The position numbers and the translations under genes are program-made. The notes under the pieces were generated by a model, which was given only the letters and a program-made list of their open reading frames with translations, had not been told where the DNA came from and made no database searches. Shown piece by piece: positions 39,938 to 47,858 of a stretch of DNA of 48,572 bases; within the stretch, counting starts at the first letter, position 1, and each line of letters opens with the position of its first letter. The stretch is from an uncultured Porphyromonadaceae bacterium (lineage in GTDB: Bacteria; Bacteroidota; Bacteroidia; Bacteroidales; Muribaculaceae). The stretch is taken from contig CALDIF010000057.1 of NCBI GenBank assembly GCA_937901905.1, positions 1 through 48,572 of the forward strand, read 5' to 3'.

Positions 39938-40296
39938 TTTATTTTTTCAAGAAGACCGAGAAGGCGGTCGATTTGCTCGTCCTTCTTCGAGAGTTGGGCA
40001 ACAAGAGCAGCCACGGCGTCATCTTGAGATTTAACATTATTTATGTTTCCAACACGCTGAAGACCGCCCCCATTGGTGACATTTACTCCCGAAACAGCCA
40101 CCGAGGAATCATGATAAAAAGAACAAACACTTTTGTTTAGAACTTTTGCAATCCTTTCTATCAAGCCGGAGCGAACATCCGCTGCTCGCAAAGCAGAATG
40201 CAACCGCTGGTCATTTTCGAAGCCAAGCAACCTCGCCAAATCAGAGAGCACCACCCCCTGATTTACAAGGATTTCTTTTAATTCATTTCCAGTCAT
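39934..40296 (-). CDS. Phage helix-turn-helix regulator, first gene of the leftward operon
   Basis: A 120-residue protein: an HTH-like start (MTGNELKEILVNQGVVLSDL, ARLLGFENDQRLHSALRAAD), a Ser/Val/Gly-rich middle, and a C-terminal coiled-coil end (LSKKDEQIDRLLGLLEKIK) that should dimerise. It reads away from the early promoter at 40349-40379 and is likely the regulator of that divergent region. Confidence 0.7.
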   Translation of the reverse strand: MTGNELKEILVNQGVVLSDLARLLGFENDQRLHSALRAADVRSGLIERIAKVLNKSVCSFYHDSSVAVSGVNVTNGGGLQRVGNINNVKSQDDAVAALVAQLSKKDEQIDRLLGLLEKIK

Positions 40297-40340
40297 AGCG
40301 CATATTTTTTAAGAAAAATCAAAAAAAATCTGAAAAACCA

Positions 40341-40379
40341 ACAAAATTGTTTGGTATGCCAATTATTTTGTTTACCTTT
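40341..40379 (+). promoter_or_regulatory. Early rightward phage promoter with imperfect palindrome
   Basis: TTTG (40349-40352), 19 nt, TACCTTTG (40372-40379), a full consensus promoter. It overlaps an imperfect inverted repeat, AACAAAATTGTTTGG (40340-40354) against CCAATTATTTTGTT (40359-40372), the probable operator of the divergent repressor gene. Confidence 0.65.
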
Positions 40380-40463
40380 GCAGGCGGAATGTTACAACAA
40401 GAGCTGTAACGCTTTTCAAAACTACAAATAAAACTTGAAATAAACAAATCGGTTTAATCAGAG

Positions 40464-40655
40464 ATGAAGACTACAACGACAATTGACACAGGCTTCGGCA
40501 AATTCACGGTTTTCAACGTGATAGCCCAGCGCAACCACGCCACGGCATATAACATTGTCACAGGCGAGAGATTACAAATCGGCGGTTATAAAGAGCGTCT
40601 CGACCTCACCGACACAGACGATGTGGAGAGCCGCATAATTTCGGCAATGACATGA
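40464..40655 (+). CDS. Small phage protein, 63 aa
   Basis: MKTTTTIDTGFGKFTVFNVI and then AQRNHATAYNIVTGERLQIG. Not recognised. First gene of the rightward operon, its stop overlapping the next start by 4 bp (ATGA). Probably an early regulator or host-takeover protein. Confidence 0.65.
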   Translation: MKTTTTIDTGFGKFTVFNVIAQRNHATAYNIVTGERLQIGGYKERLDLTDTDDVESRIISAMT

Positions 40656-40885
40656 AAAAAATGACAGAGCAAATCGACCTGCGCACCCCCCTCCAAAAAG
40701 CGAGGGACGAAAAGCACCGCAGCATCTGCGATGCCTACACGGAGCTACACACTCAGAATCCCGAGTGCAGCCACAACCGCTTGTGCGAGGTACTCGGCGC
40801 GCTTTTCGAGATGACACCACAGGGCATCAAGCGAGTAATCATCAACAACGGATTATACACCCCTCAAAAAACCACAACAGCATGA
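40652..40885 (+). CDS. Small phage protein, 77 aa, HTH-like
   Basis: A 77-residue protein with LQKARDEKHRSICDAYTELH and RLCEVLGALFEMTPQGIKRV, whose second half could form a helix-turn-helix (trigger plus recognition helix). Not firmly assigned. Overlaps both neighbours by 4 bp, so all are translationally coupled. Confidence 0.6.
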   Translation: MKKMTEQIDLRTPLQKARDEKHRSICDAYTELHTQNPECSHNRLCEVLGALFEMTPQGIKRVIINNGLYTPQKTTTA

Positions 40886-41097
40886 AAATCTTCGAAGCAA
40901 TCCAAGCAGTGCTGGCAACGCTGGCATTCATCTGCGCAGTCATCACCACAGGCGCAATGATCTATAGGGGCGATGCCTTAATCGGAATCATCGCCTACAC
41001 CTTCATCACCACCCTCATCGGAGGTCTGACCTACATGAGCTACCAAGAGCTCAAGAACGACAACGAGGCGCAAAGCGAGGAAGGAGGCGACCAATGA
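40882..41097 (+). CDS. Small phage membrane protein, 71 aa
   Basis: MKIFEAIQAVLATLAFICAV then ITTGAMIYRG and LIGIIAYTFITTLIGGLTYM give two membrane segments (about 8-27 and 34-53) with a charged tail (ELKNDNEAQSEEGG). The start at 40882 overlaps the previous stop; the open frame from 40765 is out of register with it. Function unknown. Confidence 0.65.
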   Translation: MKIFEAIQAVLATLAFICAVITTGAMIYRGDALIGIIAYTFITTLIGGLTYMSYQELKNDNEAQSEEGGDQ

Positions 41098-41297
41098 CCT
41101 GCCTGGAACCGCAATGCGAGGACAACGGACGCTACAGCACGATGGAGGTGGCAAGGATGCTCGGCATACACCGCAACACCCTCAACAACCACACCAACGC
41201 CGGACACATCCGCTGCGGTCGCCACAAGTACAACCTGCACAGGTTCTACATGGGCAGAGAAATAAAACGATTTTGGAGGGCACACCTCCTATCGTGA
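41094..41297 (+). CDS. Small HTH_17 DNA-binding protein, 67 aa
   Basis: STMEVARMLGIHRNTLNNHT then GHIRCGRHKYNLHRFY form a MerR/Xis-like winged HTH. It might be an excisionase or an early regulator. Overlaps the preceding gene by 4 bp. Confidence 0.7.
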   Translation: MTCLEPQCEDNGRYSTMEVARMLGIHRNTLNNHTNAGHIRCGRHKYNLHRFYMGREIKRFWRAHLLS

Positions 41298-41499
41298 GAG
41301 AGTATTAACAGCATTATTAACGGTGGAAAACAGTGTGGGGAGCAAGCAGCTAAATGAACCCACCCGGCGGTGGCAGCCAAGAGAGGCAGAAGACACCACA
41401 CGCCCCCGGGCGAACCGAGAGGTGAAGTCCGAGAGCGGAAGCAACCACCTGAAGGGTACTCGAAACAAGTCCAGCCCCACGCCCGGAGCTGGGCTACCA
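41298..41499. other. Region before the tRNA-like gene, no protein supported
   Basis: Open frames on both strands (for example a minus-strand frame with an EEESNLRPAAHET segment) cover the tRNA-like sequence and are probably its shadows. No promoter-like element was seen. Confidence 0.35.
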
Positions 41500-41570
41500 A
41501 GAGGGATGGTGCAGCGGCAGCAGGCGGTCTCATGAGCCGCAGGTCGGAGGTTCGACTCCTCCTCCCTCCA
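41500..41570 (+). tRNA. tRNA-like gene, anticodon CAT (Met or Ile2 type)
   Basis: Acceptor strands AGAGGGA (41500-41506) and TCCCTCC (41563-41569) pair in six of seven positions (first pair A.C). The anticodon arm is GCGGT-CTCATGA-GCCGC with CAT at 41531-41533, and the T arm GGAGG-TTCGACT-CCTCC is perfect. The D arm (GGTGC-AGCGGCA-GCA) is short and the linker to the anticodon arm is tight. CCA is not encoded. The T arm and anticodon arm are convincing; the D arm is irregular. Confidence 0.7.
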
Positions 41571-41626
41571 CAACAAGGCAACGCCCGAGCCAAGAGGGCA
41601 TAAACACTAACTAAAAAACCACAACA

Positions 41627-42562
41627 ATGAACAACGGAATCATTGAAGTCCAGCAGGCCGAAATCGTACAGGCGATGGACAAGGCGGCAATCGATGTACA
41701 GATTGCCACGGCAAAGGCGTACCCACGCCACCTACCAACCGTGCTCAACAACATCCAGACCTACGCCACAATGGACGAGGAAACAGCCGAGGACTGCTTC
41801 TACGCCCTGCGCAGAGCCGGACAGAACGGACAGCAGCTCATCGAGGGGCTGAGCGTGCGCATGGCAGAGATCATCGCCAGCGCATGGGGCAACATGAGAG
41901 TGCAGACACGCATTATCGCCAATGACGGCAAGACCATCACGGCACAGGGCGTGTGCATCGACCTTGAAACCAACGTAGCCGTGAGCGTTGAAGTCCAACG
42001 CCGCATCACCGACCGCCAAGGACGCGCCTTCAGCGAGGACATGCAGGTGGTCACCGGCAACGCCGCCAGCGCAATCGCCTTCCGCAACGCCGTCCTGAAG
42101 GTCGTGCCGAAGGCGGTCACCAAGAAGGTGGTCAACGAGGTGAAGCAGGTGGCGATGGGCAAGAGCCTCACGCTCGAAACCAGCCGGCAGAACCTGGTCG
42201 CCTACTACGCCAAGATCGGCGTCACCGAGGAGATGCTCTTCGGCTACCTCGGCATCACCAAGCGTGACGAGATCGACACGGACATGGTGTTCGAGCTCCG
42301 AGGTCTCGCCAACGCCATCAAGGAGGGCACTACCACGGTGCAGGAAGCATTCGTCAAGCCTGCCCAAGAGAAGAAGGAGGCTGAGGCCGCCAAGCAGAAA
42401 GCCATCGAAGCCAAGCAGAAAGCCATGGAGGCACAGGCACGCTCGTCCCGAGCCACCAAAAAGGTAGAAACCACCGAGGTGGTCGATGAGGAAACAGGCG
42501 AGGTCAAGCAAGCGACCCAGCCCGGCATGTTTGACCACGAGCAAGAGGAGGTAAAGCAATGA
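41627..42562 (+). CDS. Phage protein, putative single-strand annealing/recombination protein
   Basis: A 311-residue protein I do not recognise as a named family. It has a central conserved-looking core (EDCFYALRRAGQNGQQLIEG, VTGNAASAIAFRNAVLKVVP) and a C-terminal charged coiled coil (KQKAIEAKQKAMEAQ). In many phages the partner of a YqaJ exonuclease is an annealing protein, and a YqaJ gene lies two genes downstream, with a conserved arrangement; the call rests on this. A 4-bp overlap couples it to the next gene. Confidence 0.55.
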   Translation: MNNGIIEVQQAEIVQAMDKAAIDVQIATAKAYPRHLPTVLNNIQTYATMDEETAEDCFYALRRAGQNGQQLIEGLSVRMAEIIASAWGNMRVQTRIIANDGKTITAQGVCIDLETNVAVSVEVQRRITDRQGRAFSEDMQVVTGNAASAIAFRNAVLKVVPKAVTKKVVNEVKQVAMGKSLTLETSRQNLVAYYAKIGVTEEMLFGYLGITKRDEIDTDMVFELRGLANAIKEGTTTVQEAFVKPAQEKKEAEAAKQKAIEAKQKAMEAQARSSRATKKVETTEVVDEETGEVKQATQPGMFDHEQEEVKQ

Positions 42563-42771
42563 AAGATGACAAGAACATCCGCCTGCTCGCATTCCTTAAG
42601 AGCGACAACCTCGCCGAAGCCAAGCAAGCCTACGCCTTTATTCAGGGCGAGGAACTGAAGGACAACGCCAAGAGCCGTGGCGTCTACCTCATCTACGAAG
42701 ACGGACACGCCGAGCTGTACAGCGGCAACAAGCAGTACACTGGCAGCGTGAGGGCGGTCACCGCATTTTAA
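42559..42771 (+). CDS. Small phage protein, 70 aa
   Basis: MKDDKNIRLLAFLKSDNLAE, then DNAKSRGVYLIYEDGHAELY. Not recognised. Lies between the putative annealing protein and YqaJ exonuclease and overlaps the former by 4 bp, so it likely belongs to the recombination module. Confidence 0.6.
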   Translation: MKDDKNIRLLAFLKSDNLAEAKQAYAFIQGEELKDNAKSRGVYLIYEDGHAELYSGNKQYTGSVRAVTAF

Positions 42772-42830
42772 CAACTAACAGGGTGCCGGTTTCCCAGCAC
42801 CCCCGATTAACAACTTCAAACCACAACAAA

Positions 42831-43805
42831 ATGAGTTACACAATCATCAGACCCAAAGACCGCCAAGAGTGGCTCAGCCACCGAGAGGGCGGCATCGGAA
42901 GCAGCGAGGTCGGCACGATCCTCGGCTTGAACCCCTTCGATACCCCACTGCAGCTGTGGCGCAGAAAACGCCACATCGACCCACCCATGCAGGAGAACGA
43001 AGCCATGCTCATGGGACACCTGCTCGAAGACGCAGTGGCGCAACGCTGGCAGATTGCCACAGGGCGCACCATCATCAAGCGCAGCGCAACGGATTGGCTC
43101 ATCGTCAACCAAGATCGTCCCTTCCTGCGAGTGAGCCCGGATCGCACCTTTTGGGTAGACCCCGAGGGTAAACAGAACGAGGGCAACAAGGGCATCCTCG
43201 AGTGCAAGACAACCATGTACGACATCGACCCGGAAGACATTCCCCTGCATTGGTTCGCCCAGCTGCAGTACCAACTCGGCGTAGCAGAGATGGAGTACGG
43301 AGAGCTCGGCTGGCTCTGCCTGCCACGCCGCAGCTTCGGACACAAGCCCATCGCCTTCGACAGGGAGTTTTTTGAGTGGGCAGTCAGCGAGGTCGAAAAG
43401 TTTTGGATCGACAACGTCCAAGGAGGCATAGAGCCGCTCCCCACCTGCGTGGAGGACGTGCTGCTGCGCAATCCGAAGCACACCGCAGGGCTCATCGTGG
43501 AGGCAGATCCGAGCATAGTCACAACCTGCGAGCAGCTGCGTGACGTAAAGGCGAAAATCAAGGAGCTCGAGGACGAGAAGAAGGAGTGCGAGGAAAAGAT
43601 CAAGCTCTCCATCGGCGAGGCAGAGGGCATCTGCGCCCCCGGAACGATAGGCCTCGCAAAGCCCACGATTCTCGCCACATGGAAGGCAAGCAAGGACAGC
43701 ACCAAGTTTAACGAGAAACGCTTTGCAGACGAGCACCCAGACCTCTATAAGCAATACCGGGAGGTGAAGACGGGCGGTCGTCTGTTCCTGCTCAAACTCA
43801 AGTAA
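42831..43805 (+). CDS. YqaJ-type phage recombinase exonuclease
   Basis: A 324-residue lambda-exonuclease-like nuclease that degrades one strand of double-stranded DNA for recombination. Motifs: WLSHREGGIGSSEVGTILGL near residue 10-30, MLMGHLLEDAVAQRW near 60-75, RVSPDRTFWVD with the Asp, GILECKTTM with the E-x-K pair, then WFAQLQYQLGVAEMEYGEL. Length and motif order fit YqaJ. ATG 42831 is chosen; the frame from 42783 lies in the spacer. It works with an annealing protein, probably the one at 41627. Confidence 0.9.
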   Translation: MSYTIIRPKDRQEWLSHREGGIGSSEVGTILGLNPFDTPLQLWRRKRHIDPPMQENEAMLMGHLLEDAVAQRWQIATGRTIIKRSATDWLIVNQDRPFLRVSPDRTFWVDPEGKQNEGNKGILECKTTMYDIDPEDIPLHWFAQLQYQLGVAEMEYGELGWLCLPRRSFGHKPIAFDREFFEWAVSEVEKFWIDNVQGGIEPLPTCVEDVLLRNPKHTAGLIVEADPSIVTTCEQLRDVKAKIKELEDEKKECEEKIKLSIGEAEGICAPGTIGLAKPTILATWKASKDSTKFNEKRFADEHPDLYKQYREVKTGGRLFLLKLK

Positions 43806-43816
43806 CGAAGCGCAGC

Positions 43817-43984
43817 ATGGTTACCATCAGCAACCAACAACGAGATATGGCGGTTGAATTCCTGAGGTTGTTTATTATCCTCACCCAAGACAAGGACAGG
43901 GACAACCTCAGGGTGACCAACCTGCGGCGCAGAGCGAGCGTCCTCGCACTTCAACTCGAGAAAAAACCAACGACCCCACACTAG
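43817..43984 (+). CDS. Small phage protein, 55 aa
   Basis: ATG 43817 to TAG 43984: MVTISNQQRDMAVEFLRLFI, then RVTNLRRRASVLALQLEK. Not recognised. It fills the gap between YqaJ and the replication gene without overlap and keeps the direction and codon style of its neighbours. Confidence 0.5.
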   Translation: MVTISNQQRDMAVEFLRLFIILTQDKDRDNLRVTNLRRRASVLALQLEKKPTTPH

Positions 43985-44007
43985 CGAGCGTCAAAACGGA
44001 CAACAGA

Positions 44008-44988
44008 ATGACAAAACGCAAATTTCAACTCTACCTGAACGACTGCGAGGTGGTGGCAAAGATCCTCACCGAGAAGCAAATCGGTCGGCTCTTCAAGGCG
44101 ATTGTTGCCTACCTAAAAGGAGAGCCAACCGACAAGCTGCTCGACACCCCACAGGTGCAGGTGGCATTTGGAATGATACGAGGCAGGCTGGACGAAGACA
44201 CGGCACGCCAAGAGCGCAATGCACAGCAATATCGGGAGAACGGAGCAAAAGGTGGTCGCCCACGCAAAGCGACCACCGCTGCCGCCCGAAGGAAGACCGG
44301 CGAGGCTCACGCTGAAACGCACCCCATCGAAAAGGCTACAGCCGAGCAGTCGACCCAGGACGGACAGGAATCCGGAGAAACCAAAAAAACCAAAGCGGTT
44401 TTAAAAAAACCAAAGCGGTTATTTGAAAACCAAAGCGGTTTTTGCCCTTTGCAAGAAGATGAAAATCAAGCAGATACAAAAACCAAAGCGGTTTTTAACG
44501 AAAAACTCCCCGAAATAGGTAGCGTGGAGGAAGAAAAACCAATCCCCCCCACACCCCCCCTATATAATACCCAAGATAATAATTATTCTCTCTCATCGGG
44601 CGTACGCACGTGCGAGGAGGGAGAAGAAGCAATCAAGGCGATAGATGAGCTCGAAAAAGAACTGCTCGGCTCGCAAATTTGGATTGAAACGCTTTGCAAG
44701 AACCGCCAACTGACAGCCAAGGAGGTCACGACATACATCATGGACTTTTGCGCATGGCTGCGAGAGGTCGGGCAGCCGGAAACGCTCACCGAGGCACGCC
44801 GGCATTTTGTCAACCAACTGCCCCACATCATTAGGAAATATCAACAGACAACAGAACAGGACAACAACAATGGAAACAGGATTACAAATAGCCCAAGAAC
44901 TCGCAGGCAAGATGAGCGTAGGTCGAGGGCGGAAGGCTACGCCGCCGCTATCGCCAGCCTTGCGGCAGAGGAAGGTGGCACTGCTTGA
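44008..44988 (+). CDS. Phage replication initiator-like protein (DUF6291-type N-terminus)
   Basis: A 326-residue protein. The N-terminal region reads LNDCEVVAKILTEKQIGRLF, KAIVAYLKGEP, then RENGAKGGRPR, the pattern of the DUF6291-like replication proteins of Bacteroidales phages. The middle (about 120-165) is low complexity and encoded by iteron DNA; the C-terminal part (WIETLCKNRQLTAKEVTTYI, FVNQLPHIIRKY) is helical. It should bind the iterons and open the origin. Two short C-runs (44544-44550, 44554-44560) lie after them in frame. The end overlaps the next gene by 119 bp. Confidence 0.75.
   Translation: MTKRKFQLYLNDCEVVAKILTEKQIGRLFKAIVAYLKGEPTDKLLDTPQVQVAFGMIRGRLDEDTARQERNAQQYRENGAKGGRPRKATTAAARRKTGEAHAETHPIEKATAEQSTQDGQESGETKKTKAVLKKPKRLFENQSGFCPLQEDENQADTKTKAVFNEKLPEIGSVEEEKPIPPTPPLYNTQDNNYSLSSGVRTCEEGEEAIKAIDELEKELLGSQIWIETLCKNRQLTAKEVTTYIMDFCAWLREVGQPETLTEARRHFVNQLPHIIRKYQQTTEQDNNNGNRITNSPRTRRQDERRSRAEGYAAAIASLAAEEGGTA
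44388..44493 (+). other. Iteron array inside the replication gene: probable origin
   Basis: AACCAAAGCGGTT occurs four times (44388-44400, 44408-44420, 44428-44440, 44481-44493). The first three are 20 bp apart and so read in all three frames (TKAV, KPKR, NQSG), so the DNA and not the protein is conserved. Each copy has inverted ends AACC/GGTT. An A+T-rich stretch (TATATAATACCCAAGATAAT, near 44561-44580) follows and could be the unwinding element. Confidence 0.8.
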
Positions 44989-45559
44989 GCAATTCACAAG
45001 CAGGGAGAAATTCATGATTGCCATGAACCCCAGTATGCAGCTCGCCTGCGCCGACAACCCCGAGAGGGCGTACTTCGGGACAGCCCCGAACCTCGTCCTT
45101 CTCAACCACACCTACGGCAGCAACACCTCGGCGATGTGGCTCCTGCCCCAGCTCTTCAACTTGAGCGAGTTTTGCGGCTGCCGGGAAAAGATGGACGAAC
45201 AGCAAGCGATAGAGCTTGCCCGGGTGATCACCAGCGAGTACGGCTACCTCAAGACGAGCGAGCTCATGCTTTTCTTTCACTACTTCAAAGCCGGCAAGTA
45301 CGGCAGGTTCTACGGCAGCATCGACCCCCTCGTCATCACCACAGCCTTAAAAAAAGACTTCCTGCCCGAGCGAGAGGAGGCAATCGAAAAGCATGAAAAA
45401 GAGCTCAAAGATGCCGAAGCCGAAAGGGAACGCCAAGAGTGGCTGGCGTGGAGAGCCAAAAGGCTCGCCGAGGGCAAGCCACCCTACCCGGATGTGCCGG
45501 AAGGCCATCCCTACTACCCGATGCAGCAAGCATTGAGGCGGAAGCAACAGGAAGGATAA
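44870..45559 (+). CDS. Phage protein, likely replication-associated (DUF6633-like)
   Basis: A 229-residue protein from METGLQIAQELAGKM at 44870. It contains LLNHTYGSNTSAMWLLPQLF, YLKTSELMLFFHYFKAGKYG then RFYGSIDP, and a long charged helix at the end. I recall this pattern as that of a Bacteroidales phage family (DUF6633) found behind the initiator gene; a helicase-loader role is conceivable but not shown. The frame starting at 44807 is not needed. Confidence 0.6.
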   Translation: METGLQIAQELAGKMSVGRGRKATPPLSPALRQRKVALLEQFTSREKFMIAMNPSMQLACADNPERAYFGTAPNLVLLNHTYGSNTSAMWLLPQLFNLSEFCGCREKMDEQQAIELARVITSEYGYLKTSELMLFFHYFKAGKYGRFYGSIDPLVITTALKKDFLPEREEAIEKHEKELKDAEAERERQEWLAWRAKRLAEGKPPYPDVPEGHPYYPMQQALRRKQQEG

Positions 45560-45581
45560 CAATAAAATAAAGGGTTGAAAT

Positions 45582-45812
45582 ATGAAAACGGTTATAAAAC
45601 GTTACGGTGACACATTTGTGTTGTATATTGACGAGGGTGACGGCAGGGGTTTGCGTCAAGTGTTGCGCATGGACGAGGTTTCGTTTTCGTTCATGAGATT
45701 TGAGTTACACGAGGCGTGGCGCGAGTGGGAGCGCAGTGATGAGTACAAGCGTCGCGAGGTTGAGCGTCGCGAGTATTGGCGGCAGCTGCGTGGCTCGGTC
45801 GGCAAGAAGTGA
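45582..45812 (+). CDS. Small phage protein, 76 aa, different codon style
   Basis: MKTVIKRYGDTFVLYIDEGD, then FSFMRFELHEAWREWERSDE. Basic and acidic residues are many, with no known family. Its codons are T-rich (GTT, TTT, CGT), unlike the C-rich neighbours, so it may be a later arrival. Confidence 0.55.
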   Translation: MKTVIKRYGDTFVLYIDEGDGRGLRQVLRMDEVSFSFMRFELHEAWREWERSDEYKRREVERREYWRQLRGSVGKK

Positions 45813-45881
45813 TGAAATAGGGCGCGTGGCGCAGTGGGCTGATGGGTGAGGATAAATTAGACAAACTAATCAAAGCAGCAT

Positions 45882-46487
45882 ATGAAGGGCAAAAAGCACA
45901 GAATAACCCGGGAACAGGAAGCATGGCTCATTGAGAACTATGCCGACACCAAGAACGAAGACCTGCTCGCCCATATCGGATGGGAGGCAAACGCCGGACG
46001 AAGTCTGCGCCGCATAGCCGTGCGCCTCGGGCTCGCAAAAAGCAAGGATTTCATGAGGGCGACACAGGCGAAGGCCACCGCCCACGCACGGATTGCCAAT
46101 CAAGGCGAGGGCAACGCCGGAGCGAGGAACCTGCGCATCTACGGCAAAGCACATCAGTTCAAGAAGGGTGTCACCAGCCGGCAGCGTCTCGGCGATGAGC
46201 GAGAGAATGAACGTCTGCGCAAAATGCGCATCAGCCGGAACGAAACCATCCACAAAGAACGTATCCGCATTAATTGGGGCTTCGAGCAGCAAACCAAGCT
46301 GCGACTCATCAGTAACCCCAAGCAAACAATGACACGGCACGCCCTGAAGAAACGAGGCTACATCGTCCCCTGCCGCAGGGCAACTACCGTGTACTATGAC
46401 AGCGACACAGTCCGAAGCGAAAAGGTCGAGAGGCGTGCCGCCGAGAGAGGAATAATCATCAAACCAAAACCTAACAATTATGTTTAA
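45882..46487 (+). CDS. Phage protein with HTH-like N-terminus, 201 aa
   Basis: The start reads ITREQEAWLIENYADTKNED, then GRSLRRIAVRLGLAKSKDF, which looks like a Myb/HTH-type DNA-binding region (similar to those in homing-endonuclease-like and phage proteins). The rest is rich in Arg and Lys (RENERLRKMRISRNETIHKE) with no nuclease motif visible to me. Role unknown; probably DNA binding. Confidence 0.55.
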   Translation: MKGKKHRITREQEAWLIENYADTKNEDLLAHIGWEANAGRSLRRIAVRLGLAKSKDFMRATQAKATAHARIANQGEGNAGARNLRIYGKAHQFKKGVTSRQRLGDERENERLRKMRISRNETIHKERIRINWGFEQQTKLRLISNPKQTMTRHALKKRGYIVPCRRATTVYYDSDTVRSEKVERRAAERGIIIKPKPNNYV

Positions 46488-46737
46488 CAACAAGAAACCA
46501 GCAATCCCCACAGCCACCGCAGCCCGGGAGATGGCACTGAAAGCGTCCTACAGGGACAACAAGGAGCAAACAGCAGAGATAGTCAACACCATCAAGGAGG
46601 CAGCCGAAGCCGGCAACACCCAATGCACCATAGACGGAGCATTGCCTGATCCGATTAGAAGGCTGCTGCAGGAGCAAGGCTACAAGGTGACGCTCTACTT
46701 CCACAAGAACGAATCATTCACCAAAATCAACTGGTAA
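46480..46737 (+). CDS. Small phage protein, 85 aa
   Basis: MFNNKKPAIPTATAAREMAL, with EQGYKVTLYFHKNESFTKIN at the end. A common small early protein type in Bacteroidales phages; no function known. Overlaps the upstream gene by 8 bp. Confidence 0.6.
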   Translation: MFNNKKPAIPTATAAREMALKASYRDNKEQTAEIVNTIKEAAEAGNTQCTIDGALPDPIRRLLQEQGYKVTLYFHKNESFTKINW

Positions 46738-46741
46738 CAAC

Positions 46742-47017
46742 ATGGAACTACCCGACAACATTATGAGCGTAGTGCCGCAAAAGCCGAGGCATAAGTTCAA
46801 CATCAAGGTGAAAACTTTTGTCTTCACGCTTGATCAGATTGAGAGCGACAGGCTGGACGTGGACGGCATTGTAAATGATTTTTGCGAGAGGCACAACATC
46901 ATCTCGTTAATATGCGACAAACACGGACGCAAGTACATCTACCGCATCACCTACAAGGAGATGATTTTTAACAACACCACCAAAGACAAGAGAAAAAATG
47001 ACAGAGCAAGAGAATAA
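46742..47017 (+). CDS. Small phage protein, 91 aa
   Basis: MELPDNIMSVVPQKPRHKFN, then VKTFVFTLDQIESDRLDVDG and YIYRITYKEMIF. Not recognised. Probably an alpha/beta fold. Overlaps the following gene by 20 bp. Confidence 0.55.
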   Translation: MELPDNIMSVVPQKPRHKFNIKVKTFVFTLDQIESDRLDVDGIVNDFCERHNIISLICDKHGRKYIYRITYKEMIFNNTTKDKRKNDRARE

Positions 47018-47267
47018 GATGTTCGAGCTGGCGGAAGACCTCGGCAGCGACATCAGCAAAGTTCTCGACAGGCACAGCGAGAGAACAGACGATCCACGGC
47101 ACATGATGTCAGCCTTCGGCTACGCTGTCTCCATGATTGTGCAGGGACAGGCACTGCTGAACGGAACCGACCCCGTGAAGGAGGTGGCGTACTTCGCCCG
47201 ATACCTTGTAGCGGTTTCGCAGACTTTCAGGGATAAAACAATCCAAGCACCGAAAGGAGATGCGTAA
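46998..47267 (+). CDS. Small phage protein, 89 aa
   Basis: MTEQENKMFELAEDLGSDIS and then DPRHMMSAFGYAVSMIVQGQ. All helical, no known family. It shares one base with the start of the DUF4406 gene (TAATG), so they are coupled. Confidence 0.55.
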   Translation: MTEQENKMFELAEDLGSDISKVLDRHSERTDDPRHMMSAFGYAVSMIVQGQALLNGTDPVKEVAYFARYLVAVSQTFRDKTIQAPKGDA

Positions 47268-47692
47268 TGGCAAAGCGAATCTACATCAGCGGAAAAATCA
47301 GCGGCATAGACCCGGTCTCCTCGAGGTCACGATTTGACGAAGCCGAGAAGGCTCTCAAGGAGGCTGGCTTCGAGGTGGTCAACCCTTGGGACATCAAGCC
47401 GCCGGTGGAGGGACAACCCACATGGGCGGAACATCTCATCGCCGACCTTCAGGAACTCGCCAAGTGCGATAGACTTTGCCTGCTTGAGAATTGGCACACC
47501 AGCCCGGGAGCGAATGTAGAGAAATACTTCGCCAACGGAATGGGCATCCCGGTATTTTTCGCAAACAGCGATGGACATGAAGCCAAGCTCATCGGGCTCG
47601 ACATCGCACGGCTTGTGTGGGAGGCAAAGGACAGCCCGAAGCCCACACCCACCCAGCAACCTACCCGGGGAAAGAGAAGGAGGGGATTATAG
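47267..47692 (+). CDS. DUF4406 protein (nucleoside deoxyribosyltransferase-like)
   Basis: A 141-residue protein. IYISGKISGIDPVSSRSRFD, then FEVVNPWDIKPP and LIADLQELAKCDRLCLLENW match DUF4406, a Rossmann-like family related to nucleoside 2-deoxyribosyltransferases. In phages it may adjust nucleotides or modify bases. Length is normal. It ends in a basic tail (TPTQQPTRGKRRRG). Confidence 0.85.
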   Translation: MAKRIYISGKISGIDPVSSRSRFDEAEKALKEAGFEVVNPWDIKPPVEGQPTWAEHLIADLQELAKCDRLCLLENWHTSPGANVEKYFANGMGIPVFFANSDGHEAKLIGLDIARLVWEAKDSPKPTPTQQPTRGKRRRGL

Positions 47693-47858
47693 GGGAGGTT
47701 AAGTTAGGGGTTACAGCACGCATAGGCGCACGTGAGCGCACGTGTGAGGCTTGAACCCGAGAGGTGGAACAACTCCACCTCTGCCTTGTTGAAACGCCGC
47801 ACAGGCGAAATTTGATATAAATAACTCCACCGAAACATGAACAACAAGAGAGAGGAAG
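47693..47858. other. Short spacer with tandem repeat and hairpin
   Basis: GCGCACGTGA and GCGCACGTGT stand head to tail (47726-47745). AGAGGTGGA and TCCACCTCT (47760-47782) form a 9-bp stem with a 5-nt loop but no T-run, so it may slow transcription or bind protein. Confidence 0.45.

Noticed and set aside
41289..41576. 95-codon minus-strand open frame (EEESNLRPAAHET segment)
   Set aside because: It is the antisense of the tRNA-like gene, a common source of false proteins.
41732..42592. 286-codon minus-strand open frame, and similar long minus frames at 42816-43754
   Set aside because: They are antisense shadows of the phage recombination genes, caused by high GC at third positions; products are Leu/Ala-rich without domains.
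44544..44560. Two C7 runs in the replication gene as a phase switch
   Set aside because: Both lie in one continuous open frame with intact sequence on either side; unlike hsdS there is no sign of an alternative frame.
45820..45855. tRNA-like 5' half (GGGCGCGTGGCGCAGTGGGC)
   Set aside because: It resembles a tRNA acceptor and D arm, but no matching anticodon arm, T arm or 3' acceptor strand follows.
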